64,000 nt of DNA from Amaurobius ferox (lineage: Eukaryota; Arthropoda; Arachnida; Araneae; Amaurobiidae). Under the pieces are notes generated by a model. It was not told the DNA's origin. It ran no database searches and saw only the letters and a program-made list of their open reading frames with translations. The stretch's first letter is position 1; every line of letters begins with the position of its first letter. The translations under genes were made by a program, and so were the position numbers. Below, in pieces: positions 1 to 10,096 of the stretch. The DNA is taken from assembly GCA_951213105.1 (NCBI GenBank), contig OX578152.1, positions 72,176,680 through 72,240,679 of the forward strand. Reading direction: 5' to 3'.

Positions 1-76
1 TTTAAGTTAATATTTTATTTATTACCGGTGTAGAGCAGTTACAAAGAACGGCTGGGAAAAACGCACAAAAAATACA

Positions 77-90
77 CATGGGCACGCATG
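77..90 (+). repeat. Direct repeat flanking tandem SINEs (first copy)
   Basis: The 14-mer catgggcacgcatg occurs here and again at 454-467 and 856-869, so each of the two neighbouring SINEs is bracketed by the same 14 bases. This is the pattern expected of a target-site duplication made by LINE-type retrotransposition, with the second SINE having landed at the end of the first. Confidence 0.75.
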
Positions 91-453
91 GGCGCGGTAG
101 CCCATTGGTTAGCGCGCTGGAGTTGCACTCGGTAGCCCCGGGTTCGATTCCAGCTGCTGCCAAAACTGCCGCCGTGTTCACGCGGAGTACGATCACGTTA
201 AACATGTGGGTCGGTAACTCCTTCCGAGAGGTTGGTGGTAGGGGAAGGAGGGTACGGTCCCTATGGATGCTTCCCCCACTGGGTTCCGGTCTAAATTGGG
301 TGGCACTTCCCGGCCGTCCAAACAGTTACCTTACACCTTTCTGGTGGCTCCCGGCCATTCAATCTGTTGCTCTAAGTCCTTGGACGAGCCGAATGGTCTG
401 GGCTTTCGACACCTTTCTGGTGGGTCGGACGGTCTGGGTCTCAACAACAACAA
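91..453 (+). mobile_element. tRNA-derived SINE, tRNA-head type
   Basis: The head resembles a tRNA: an A-box-like stretch (agcccattggttagcgcgc, about 99-117) and a B box (ggttcgattcc, 141-151), the internal RNA polymerase III promoter. A body follows that recurs in every member of the family here (cgcggagtacgatcacgtt, then a GGGAAGGAGGGTACGGTCCC-like stretch), and the tail is (AAC)n at about 441-454. The element is flanked by a 14-bp direct repeat. It encodes no protein. Open frames across it on both strands are by-products, although such frames are often mis-annotated as proteins. Confidence 0.85.
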
Positions 454-466
454 CATGGGCACGCAT

Positions 467-587
467 GCCTTCAACAGCCCTACCGTGCTGAAAACACCGG
501 TTCTCGTTAGATCACCGGAGTCAAGCAGCATCGGGCGCGGTTAGTACTTAAGTGGGTGACCACTTGGGAACACCGCGTGCTGTTGGC
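467..587 (+). pseudogene. 5S rRNA-derived head of a SINE
   Basis: These 121 bases match a whole arthropod 5S rRNA in order. They start gcc, contain the recognisable ccggttctcg stretch, the tcaagcagca and tcgggcgcggttagtac core, the gtgggtgacc region, and end caccgcgtgctgttggc. The internal control region (about 516-563) is well kept. It is joined directly to a tRNA-like segment and a SINE body, so it is the promoter head of a retroposon rather than a ribosomal gene. Changes such as gttag for gtccg are those of a decayed copy. Confidence 0.88.
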
Positions 588-855
588 ACATTTCGGACTC
601 GGTAGCCCAGTGGTTTGCGAGCTGGATTTGCACGCTGCCACAACTAACGCCGTGTTCATGCGGAGTACGATCACGTTAAACATGTGGGCTCGTAAGTCCT
701 ACCGAGAGGTTGGTGGTAAGGGAAGGAGGGTACGGTCCCTGTGGATGCCTTCCCCACTGGGTTCCGGTCTAAATTGAGTGGCACTTCCCGGCCGTCCAAA
801 CGGTTACCTTTCACCTTTCTGGTAGTTCGGACGGTCTGGGTCTCAACAACAACAA
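467..855 (+). mobile_element. Compound SINE: 5S rRNA head + tRNA-like segment + body
   Basis: The order is 5S rRNA (467-587), a short link, a tRNA-like A-box segment (about 598-635), the same body as the neighbouring SINE, and an (AAC)n tail (about 843-856). Compared with the tRNA-headed copy at 91-453, about 25 bases containing the B box (ggttcgattcc) are missing between ttgcac and gctgcc. The 5S internal promoter has therefore probably replaced the tRNA one. The element is bracketed by the 14-mer at 454-467 and 856-869. A second copy with the same architecture lies at 57,701-58,083. Confidence 0.85.
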
Positions 856-869
856 CATGGGCACGCATG

Positions 870-1070
870 TATAATATACAAAGATATACAATATTAATAG
901 AAAAATAATATACATAGACGGACATAGATATACATAGAAGTAAGCAGGAACATCTAATACACAGTATTTAGAAAAGAACAAATATTTGTATAAAAATGAG
1001 ATAAATTCAAACAATTTAAAATCCTCTGTTCAAGACAAAATAGATTTAAATCGATTTAAAGACAAAGTAG
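870..1070. other. AT-rich stretch without recognisable content
   Basis: This stretch is AT-rich with short atacata-type runs. I see no gene or named repeat in it. Confidence 0.6.
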
Positions 1071-1460
1071 ATTTTATTTTCTTGAAACATCTATTTCGCA
1101 AGATTGGATATAGATACAGCGTAGGTGATAATGAAGACGAATTTAGCATTAAATTCTAAAGGAGGTGAAGTGTTTTGCTAAGGTTTTTCTCTTGTGGTTC
1201 AAAAGATTTTCTTGAAACATCTGTTTTTCAAGAATGGTTATATAGGGTTTTAAGTGATAATTGGTATGAGTTTAAAAGCAAATTCTGAAGGGAGTGAAAT
1301 GTTTTACTAAAAATTTTCACTTACGGTTCTTTTTCTCCTTCAGTTCGAAACATTTTCTTGACACATCGATGTCTCAAGATTGACTATAGATACAGCTTAG
1401 GTGATAATTGATATGAAACTAGCAACAAATTCTGAAGAAAATAAAGCGTTTTAATAAAGA
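1071..1460 (+). repeat. Three degenerate tandem repeats, ~130-145 bp each
   Basis: Successive copies begin near 1,076, 1,207 and 1,351 with ttttcttga(a/c)acatc. Each continues through a caagattgg-type stretch, aggtgataat, and an aaattctgaag...gaaatgtttta segment. The copies differ by many substitutions, so the array is old. No open frame is conserved. Confidence 0.7.
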
Positions 1461-1800
1461 TCTCGAAATTTTGTATGAATATACGAAATAATTATTCAAA
1501 ACAGAATGAAAATAATAAACATTTCTGTCAAAAATGAAGTGTGCACAGCCCATATAAAGGCTCCCTCATAAATTTCTTGTTTTACATTAAATTTCGAACT
1601 CTTTTCATTACTTTATTTAGGTATATATAATGTATAGTGACGAAATAATAATAATAATCACAAAATTAGTTTCTGTTACCAATGCAAAATGATAGACTTA
1701 CTTTAATTTATGATGCGATAAAAGGGAAAAGCAACTTTTAATGTTAAATGAAATTAGCCTTCGAAGAGTAAATTTTCTGACATTAATATCTGCCACAGGA
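1461..1800. other. Unassigned AT-rich DNA
   Basis: I see no gene, RNA or repeat match here beyond general AT richness. Confidence 0.5.
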
Positions 1801-2164
1801 TGCTCTTTGAAAGCAATCTGTTACCCAGATTATTCGAATTATTACATTCTCAACCCTGCCTCCTATAATTCTTCTGCAACATGTCTTTGCGGATTATCTT
1901 GAAAGCCATCAGCAGAAAGAATAGTGATGTAGAAATGGTCTGCAGACAATTCATACTCAATTGACTGGAACATCTGATTAAATGCATAATAAGCTCTTGA
2001 TTATTAATCGAATTGACCGTGCGAGTGTCATATACTAAATTAATCAAATGCGATGAAAATTTTATTTTGCCTCATGTAGATTTAGAGTATGAGTAGAATA
2101 CTTTTCATTACTTAATTTTAATCATAAAATAAGCACATATTTTAAATTTTATGAAATTTGAAAC
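1801..2164 (-). repeat. Module Y fragment (reverse orientation)
   Basis: This is the reverse complement of the stretch found at 14,130-14,490 and 22,870-23,230. Landmarks are an attacccagattatt-like stretch, a catcagcagaaag... block and tgcataataagctc. It passes directly into the decayed hAT transposase fragment that starts near 2,165. Confidence 0.7.
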
Positions 2165-2936
2165 TTATCACGGAGTATTAAGTATTACGGCACTGATACA
2201 GAGAGAGAATATTTCCATGGTAGACCTTGAGCCGACTGGACTGACTAGACACAGTAAGGCATCGATCTCAAAAGAGCCCAGTACCGAAAGGCTGGTAAAG
2301 ATTTAAATGAATTAATAATTCAGCGAAAAGACTGATGAAATTTATGATAGCCCTCTAAAAGTGTACAAAATTGATTGTTTCATTCAAGTACCGTACAAAA
2401 TCAGGTCATATTTCGAAGAACAATTTGATCAGATGAAGTATTGTTCAGATCGTTTTGGTTTTGGGGAAAATTTCCAGACGAATGATAGAGAACTTTGGAT
2501 AAGCATGCTGCAGGCTAACTTAGAAATGCCACTGACTAATGTCGAAATTGTTAAAGACATTCAAATGGACGCCACCAATAAATTAGCAGATATAGAAGGC
2601 ATAATGCTAATTTTGGACATGTAAGTGTTGAAACAATCCTACCGCTTACGTTCTATGCAGAATAATAAAATCATATGCCGATTTCTGACCCAAAATGAAC
2701 AGCCTTTCCGAATTTGTATATTGTCCTTCGTAGTTGTTTGATAATCCCTGTCATATTCGCTTCAGGAGAAAGCAGTTTCCAAAAATTTCAATTAATAAAA
2801 ACATATTTGGGATCAACCACACTACAGAAACGATTGAGCAATCTGCGGCAATATTGTTAATAGAATACGAGGAAGCAAGAAATATTACATTTGAAGATAT
2901 TCTTGGTAACTTTACTGAGAAAACAAAGTAATAAAA
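2165..2936 (+). pseudogene. hAT transposase C-terminal fragment, copy H1
   Basis: Two frames carry the remains. 2,361-2,624 encodes a region with YFEEQFDQMKYCSDRFGF. 2,734-2,931 ends IEYEEARNITFEDILGNFTE in the next frame. Between them the diagnostic hAT dimerisation motif (GERxFQKLxxIKxYLRS in the other copies) is present but broken by frameshifts. By family knowledge this is the C-terminal dimerisation end of a ZMYM1/P52rIPK-like hAT transposase, which normally needs several hundred more residues upstream, absent here. It is a dead fossil. The same fragment occurs at 13,025, 21,285, 27,380, 36,877 and, reversed, 47,215. Confidence 0.75.
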
Positions 2937-3645
2937 TTTTAATAGTCATTTTTCTTTTCAAATACATTATAAATACTCGTCATTATGTATTCTCGTATAT
3001 TTTCAACGTAAATTATCTTCAAAAATAAAAACTAAATACTGTAATTTATATATTACTTAGTCTATCTAGCATGATAAAAACTAGTATAACAATAAACAGT
3101 TTTTCCGCAACATGCTTTCCCATAAATATTGTTGTCAAATTTGAGCCATAAATTATGAACACCTTGTATGAAACATGGAAAAACGTAGCAATTGGAGTAG
3201 AAAAATAAAATTATTATATATACCAGGGCCCCCCCGCAAATGACACTTACAGTGGGGCCCTGCGTTCCCTGAAATGTAGGACACAATATTATAGAAATGA
3301 TTTCCATCGCCGTACCGATATCTATACAGTTACAGTAGAAAAAATAATTTTAGATAGACCATTTGAAAGGTATATGGTTGGCTGGAATATAATTCCATAC
3401 TTGTATGGTTCTGTCTTCAATAGCGGGAAAGTTACAATCTTTTGGAATTTAAGAAAAAAGTGGTTTTTTACATCTTTCTTCTTCCCTCTTCCTCTTTCTT
3501 TTCATTTCGCTTCTAATTCAAACAAAGTTTCTATATAAACATTCATCTAATTTTGATGGCATTATTAGGTATGTTCATAAATGCTGTAAGACCTCTAAAA
3601 ATGTAATTCTTGGTTCAAAGGCTTTCCATATTTTAAGATATATAT
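2937..3645 (+). repeat. Module T (segment that follows the hAT fragment)
   Basis: It begins with a caaatacattataaatactcg-like stretch and contains two G/C-rich blocks (accagggccccccc and cagtggggccctgcg, about 3,223-3,263). A pyrimidine run (cttcttccctcttcctctttc) lies near 3,478-3,500. The same order follows the hAT fragment at 21,367-22,080 and, in reverse, at 46,540-47,200. The G/C-rich blocks could be terminal remnants of the old hAT element, but I could not pair them as inverted repeats. Confidence 0.65.
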
Positions 3646-6600
3646 CTGAAAAACGTAATGCATTTATTATTTGTATTTCTTGCATTATTAGAAGTTAACC
3701 AACAGCTCGCGCACGAAGTTTCATATCTGATTTCTCTTAGTGTCTATCAGATATGCATTTTCACGTTATAAACTCATAAAGTATCAGAGAAGAAAAAAAA
3801 ATTCCATGAATGGGAAGCTTAAAAATACCATAATGCTTTGAAATTTATAACTAGGTGTCACTAGTATTAGTATTATATAACAAGTACTATGTCCTGTAGG
3901 TCAAATGATCAAACAGGATAAGAGCTGCCTCTCTTACAGTTAACGGTTGAATGGATTATTACTATTATTATTTGTCGAATTTTTTAGACGCGTTTGGCTA
4001 TTTTTAGATAATATTTGACAACACTTGTGCCAGAAGCGTGATGTGTTTTTCGGTTTTTAGTATCGGAATTATTGATTATTTTAAAAATAAAATACCTACC
4101 CTAATTATGAGAAGTAATAAGCATTTTTTCAATTTAAATAGTTTAACAATTAATATCGGGGATAACACAGAATACACACTTAAAGAATGAAAAAGCTGCT
4201 GCGATCCACAGATTATTCGCAATGCATTGCCTATGCAAACCATCGCAATTCTTCCTCGTCATTTATATTAATACGATACTTGAATGTCATTAGCTGGAAC
4301 GATATTACTTTGGTAATGTTGGGCAGACGACCTCTGTTAATTTAACTGATCCTTCTATTTAAATGTAAATTAAGCTTCAATTAAAATTGGCATTGATAGT
4401 GGAAATTTTATATCCAGACTAGAGTATACCCGTTCTTCGGACGGAGTATTTAATTTAAAGAAACTTAAAATTCACAATCACGTGCAAATTCCATTGCACC
4501 TAAAGGCCATTGGTAATCAAAATATTTTGTTAAAATATTTAATTTAATGCTCCTAAAAAGAAGTTTAAGAATCTCTGTTTTCACTCTACAAAACTATTCT
4601 TCACTGGCAAATCTAAAGAACAAAACATCCTGGCCCCGTTTGTAAGCAAATTTACAAAAAATATGAAATTGAAACAATATATGCAAATTTAAAGCTTTAA
4701 AATTCTATGGCACCCGTACAATTTATATATTCGAATATTAGAAGATATACCCTGTATTTGTAGATTACATGTATACATTGAAAATAGCAATACACCCGTA
4801 ATCTTTAAACCTGAAGGCGGTAATTAATTAAAATATATACCAAAATGAAAGTGCTTAAATTATATGGGAGGATGTACCCTTACTACTTATGATGCTGTAG
4901 ATTAGAAGATATATCCGTGTGTTAGCAGAAGATTACCCTTATTACAATATGAGTCTCAAAAATCTTTGCCAAAATAAAACATATGACGTAATAAATTGAA
5001 AATATCTGTAATTCACGTAATCTTTGTACCAGAAGGCCGTAATTGATTCCAACATACAATATCAATATGTGTCAAAATATATGCCAATACACCTGTACTA
5101 CTTATATTCTCGTAGATTTGAAGAAATACCCGTGCATTTGTAGAAGATTACTCGTGCAACGTACAATATATGAGTTTCAACAATTTTTGCCATAATAAAA
5201 GAATGGTATAATAACTTTCAATAATCCCAGAAGCAATAATCCCCAGAAATATCAATAATAATAATGTTTAAACCTGAAGATCGTAATTGATATTATTCAG
5301 TCAAAAATACAATGAAATTTCAGTTATATACATATCTTCATTACTCAAATACGAAAATATTTAATAAAAACTGTCTGCTGCATAAAGACATTGGATTTAA
5401 ATCCGTTGTTAAGCTACATGATATAATTTGCTTCAAATAAATTGGTGGAAAAAATATCCTCTGAATAATGCTATCTCTATGGAATGTTCGGCGACATTTT
5501 CGCCAATTTAACGACATTTTAAAAAATCGCCAAATTTATCGGCAAGTGGGAATATAGAACTGACTTGGACTGAATATAGAACCATTTGGTGACAAATTGA
5601 GAAAACATCATCACAATACTCTCATCTAACGAAACGCAATTAATTTCATTTATTTAGCTCAATTTGATCAGTTTCAAGATATTTTAATGGATTTTCAAAC
5701 ATTTTTATAAATTTGGCGACATTTTAAAAATTCGCTAAATGCATTACTGAATAGGACGGTTGAACTGACAAACATATGCTACCGAAATATCATCAGTATT
5801 CTCTTCTAACAAAACAAAATTAATTTTATTGGTTTAGCGTCGTTTTTATACAATTGGTAACATTTCCTTCAATTTGGCAACGTTTAAAAAATGGTGCCAA
5901 GTTAGGGAATCCCGCCAAATTCGAAGCTCTGTATTTGCAGATCTGAAGAATAAAACATCCTGGTACCGTTTATATATACTAAATGAAAACGCTGAAATTG
6001 TATTAGAAGATGATGATTGGTTCCCCTTCTGTTCATATTCTGATTCATCGATACCCTAAATGAGTTTATTGACTAATCACCATATATAAGTTTAAAAACT
6101 CTTTGCCAAAATAAATGAATTTCATGTACGCAATCCGTAATTAATATAATTAAAAGAAAATTCAAACTGTGTATTTATAAGATATATTTTTATATCCATT
6201 TACGAGTTATTATTCAAATTCATTGCGTAATTAATATTCAAATCGAAAAAACAATAATAAAATTTAACAAACACATTTGATTTAATTGCGTTGTTGAGCA
6301 GTATGATATAAGATAGAATTTTCCTCATAAAATGTTAATAATTAAATAACTATTTTGATTTCTTAATACCTTTTATTGTTGAGTAAAAGCTTTTGAAAAA
6401 TAAACCATTGTGATAGATTTCCAATTTAAATTAATTGTTTCAAACATTTCAGGTTTTCAGAAAGTTATTAATTAGCGCAAAATTCTCTCACCCAACTCAG
6501 AGATAATCTTTTAATTCACTTTCACGTTTCAGACAAACGATTTCCAACCTTTTCGTTTGGAGGAACAAGGGAGTTAGATAGTACAACTCCTAGGAAAAAG

Positions 6601-6960
6601 TTTCGTTTTTCAATAATATCCCGACAACCCCTGGTCTTAGAAACTGGAAACTTGGATTTAATGTAAATGAAGCTATTTTGTCTACTCACAAAATTTCATT
6701 CAATTCGGTTCAGACGTTCTCTGGTGATGATGGGACAAACACAAACAGACTGATTTTTAATTTTTTTTATATAAAGAGCGTCTGCAATCAAGTTCGGTAT
6801 AAACTAACATACAGCATAATTTCTTGTTCTCCTGAAGAGCATGAGATTGAAAAAAAATTAAAATTGAAGTCTTTTAATTTAACTTCCATACGCTCCGCTT
6901 TTTATATAATAAATAATTTCGGTAAACGGTATGACTCCTGCATAGAATGTGAATGATATC
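3646..6960 (-). repeat. Module X (reverse orientation)
   Basis: This is the reverse complement of the X module in the 9.6-kb units (for example 43,270-46,530). Landmarks are ggcagacgac at about 4,322, repeated 'gaagatata-cccgtg' segments (4,740-5,160), short internal repeats built on 'gcgacattttaaaa..cgccaaa' (5,480-5,900), and a tctgtctg-related end near 6,730. At 5,874-6,059 a 61-codon open frame starts MATFKK. Its equivalent is open in several other X copies, but nothing suggests a function. Confidence 0.75.
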
Positions 6961-7190
6961 CAGAAAGCTGAGCCAATTAAGGCTACACTCAATTAAATCA
7001 ATCAAAATATTGATTGTATGGCTGTGAGGTTGTCAGCAATGGAATTGTGGAGTATGAAGATGCACTGTTAAGGGCTTTTTACAATTTCGTTGTTAATTTA
7101 AGATAATTGGCCGCTACTTTGCTATTATGTAAATACCTTTATAGTAAAAAAACTGTGGGTGTTTTTACATTAACTTTTAAAACTGGTTTC
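6961..7190 (-). repeat. Module Y fragment (reverse orientation)
   Basis: This begins with ccagaaagctgagccaatta and runs through a ggctgtgaggttgtcagcaatgg-like stretch. It is the reverse complement of the Y module near 33,300-33,480. It then returns to X-type sequence, so the module order here is locally scrambled. Confidence 0.6.
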
Positions 7191-7623
7191 ACGGGTTTCA
7201 GGCCAAAATAAATTAAATTGATGTACACAGTCCGTAATTTATATAATTAAAAGAAAATCAAACCCTTTATTTCTAAGACATATTTTTATATCTATTTACG
7301 AGTTATTATTCAAATTTATTACATATTTTTTATTCAAATCGAAAAAAAAATTATAATAATTAACAAACACAGTTGATTTAATTTGCTTTGCTGAGCAACA
7401 TGATATAAGATAGAATTTTCCTTATAAAATGCTAATAATTAAATAACCATTTTGATTTCTCTAATACTTTATTTTTAAGTAAACTCTTGTGAAAAATAAA
7501 CCATTGTGATGGATTTTCCATTTAAATTCATGTATCAAACATTCATGCTTTCAAACAATTCAGGTTTTCAGAAAGTGACTAATTAGCGTAAAAATCTCTC
7601 ACCAAACTGAGAGATAATGTTTT
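7191..7623 (-). repeat. Second module X fragment (reverse orientation)
   Basis: The sequence from ccaaaataaattaaattgatg through the aatcgaaaaaaaaatt and tgataaaccattgtgatgg-like stretches repeats 6,110-6,560, so part of X is present twice in direct orientation. Confidence 0.65.
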
Positions 7624-8197
7624 CATTCACCTTCAGGTTTTAAACAAACGATTTCCAATCTTTTCGTTTGGCGGAAACCAGGGAGTTAGATAGTACAACT
7701 TCTAGGAAAAAATTCCGTTTTACAATAATATCTCGACAATCCCTGGTCTTAGAGACTCGAAACTTGGAATAAAATTAAAAGGAGCTATTTCAAGGCTATT
7801 CACAAAATTCGAAAAAAATTAAAATTGAGATGTTTTAATTTAACTTTAATAGGCCTCGCTAATATTTTAAAATGATATTTTATAAAATAAATGATTTTGC
7901 TAAAACCATTCATTCACCTTCAGGTTTTAAACAAACGATTTCCAATCTTTTCGTTTGGCGGAAACCAGGGAGTTAGATAGTACAACTTCTAGGGAAAAAT
8001 TCCGTTTTACAATAATATCTCGACAATCCCTGGTCTTAGAGACTCGAAACTTGGAATAAAATTAAAAGGAGCTATTTCAAGGCTATTCACAAAATTCGAA
8101 AAAAATTAAAATTGAGATGTTTTAATTTAACTTTAATAGGCCCCGCTAATATTTTAAAATGATATTTTATAAAATAAATGATTTTGCTAAAGCCATG
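7624..8197. repeat. Near-perfect 287-bp tandem duplication
   Basis: Copy 1 is 7,624-7,910 and copy 2 is 7,911-8,197; both start cattcaccttcaggtttt. By eye they differ at only a few bases (for example tctaggaaaa versus tctagggaaa, and gcctcgct versus gccccgct). It is therefore much younger than the surrounding degenerate repeats. Confidence 0.9.
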
Positions 8198-9060
8198 CGT
8201 CCTCAAGTGGCTATATTATAATGATATCCAGAAAACTGAGCTAACAAAGGCTACAGTTAATTATTGAACCGGACAAAATATTGATTCAATGGCTATGAGA
8301 GAGGGTGTTAAGAATGAAATTGTGGAGTATGAAAATGCACTGTGCGCTGTTAATTTAAGTTAATTGACCGCTACTCTGCTGTTATGTAAATACCTTTGCA
8401 GAAAAACATCTGTGGGTGTTCTTACGTATATTTCTAAAGCGGGTTTCACTTATTTTGTGTACCCCTTTCAAATTATTTGTAACTTATCTATCAGCCGTAT
8501 TGCTTTTGCGGATGAGTGGAAGAGTTTCTAGATGTATTCATATTTTCAAGAAGGAATAACTGTAAAATATGTTCAATTCAAAACATTTTTCAATAAAAAG
8601 AGGAGAAAGCAACTTTTGTTGTGAAATTAAATAAGCTGAATGTAAATTTACCGACATCTTACACAGAATGATCGATGAAAGTAAACTGTTACTCAGATTA
8701 TTAGAACTTATTGGAAACAAAGCCTTCTATAATTTTTGTATGCCTCATGTCTTAGTGCGGATTATCTCGAAAGTCATGAGCAGGAAGGATTGTGCTGTAG
8801 AAATAATGGACAGACGATTTGTACTTCATTGACTAAAACTTCTGATTAAATGCATAATAAGCTTTAGATTATTAATCGAATTGAACGGGCGACTATCATA
8901 ACTAACTTGATCGTGTTCGATGGCAACTTTATTTTGTCTCATGTATATAGTGTATGAGTTTAAAACTTCTTATTGCGTAATTTTATTCATAAAATGAATA
9001 CATATATTAACTTTTATGGAATGTGAAACATATCATGAACGCCAAGTGTTATGTGTTATG
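8198..9060 (-). repeat. Module Y (reverse orientation), left arm of a large inverted repeat
   Basis: This is the reverse complement of 14,120-14,960: the gagcaggaaggattgtgctg block at about 8,778 corresponds to cagcacaatccttcctgctc near 14,332. The two arms enclose K, the hAT transposon and the H2 fragment. Confidence 0.75.
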
Positions 9061-9806
9061 GCAGTTACACAGATTGGGGGCACTACCAGGGTCGATGTAG
9101 TATAGACCGCGGGACCCATTAGGGCCCCTCATTGTTGCAATCTCGAGACTAACATACTGACACTGCGCTTTGTTATAGTAATTTAAAATTAAATTCTTAC
9201 TTAATAAAGAAGATTGCTGTCAGTGTGTTTATCTATGCAGTCTATAGTGAGGAATCTAAGCAGCGTACGCCTATCAAAGATGATACACAGGTACTTCAGG
9301 ACCCGAATAGGTACACCTTGCCGTTATTTTTAAAATTTCGCATCATTTGTTTTCTATATTTCATAGGTTTGCGTTTTCTTTGCGACCGTTAAACACTCAA
9401 TAAAACGCATGGAGGAAAATGTGGCTAGAATTTCATTAGAAGCACGGTTGCAAGATCATAGTAGTTAGTCTCAGTTGTGAAATCGGGAATTTCAGAGGTA
9501 TGGCACTTCATATTTCTTAGGGTTCATGTGACTTTAATAAGCCCTGGTTTAATAAGTCGTGGTTTCATAAACCGTGTTGTTAATAAGCAGTTGAATATAC
9601 GGTCAATTCTGATTCTCATATTTTTTGTTTTTGCTGAGAGCTTGTGCGATTTTATTCGTCTAATTTTCGGATCGGAATAATTTTTAAAGTGTGTTCAAAT
9701 GAATTATTTAAGCAGAGGGTGTTTATTTCTTCTATATGAATAAAATTGAAAATCGGTCTACCTGTCTATCTGGCTGCATGTTTGTCTCATCATTAAGGGG
9801 AGAATG
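9061..9806 (+). repeat. Module K, left part, interrupted by the hAT transposon
   Basis: Landmarks are a gggcccctcattgttgcaatc stretch (about 9,122), atctaagcagcgtacgccta (about 9,250), cgttttctttgcgaccgtta and the aatgtggctagaatttcatt block. The same order occurs at 22,085-22,740 and 50,420-51,880 in direct orientation, and at 31,750-32,560 and 41,360-42,165 in reverse. It resumes at 12,893 after the insertion. An open frame at 9,477-9,680 is incidental. Confidence 0.75.
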
Positions 9807-9814
9807 GTTTAAAC
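9807..9814. repeat. Target-site duplication of the hAT transposon (left)
   Basis: GTTTAAAC lies immediately outside the left terminal inverted repeat and is repeated at 12,885-12,892. Eight bases is the duplication size typical of hAT transposons. Confidence 0.92.
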
Positions 9815-10096
9815 CATAGGTTCTCAACCTTTTTTTGCCTACCGCCCACTTTGAGAATATTTTTTTCCTAATGCCCCCCATCCCATTTTTTTTTTACTTG
9901 CGAATCTGAAACAGCTATTGCCACGATTGTATTTAAACGTGTAATATTATATACTATAGTCGTAAGATAGGATATGGTTCTATCCTATTTCTGAGTTTAA
10001 AGAAGACTGTTTCAATGAGAACAATTAAAACGCATACTTAATTATATCGAAAAGTATTTTTATTAACATTCAAAAGACATTGAATTTATAGCTTAT

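Noticed and set aside
467..587. A functional 5S rRNA gene
   Set aside because: Although 121 bases match, it is fused to a SINE body, flanked by SINE-type duplications and carries changes in the normally constant ccggttctcgtccgatc region.
2..925. Several 65-137-codon open frames on both strands over 1-925, for example with NMWVGNSFREVGGRGRRVRSL-like text
   Set aside because: All lie on SINEs; the same peptides recur wherever the SINE body occurs (29.8, 39.4 and 57.8 kb). They are shadows of a non-coding retroposon.
3223..3263. Inverted G/C-rich blocks (gggcccccccgc and gtggggccctgcg) as hAT terminal repeats
   Set aside because: They are only about 20 bases apart and imperfect. No partner with a target duplication was found on the far side of H.
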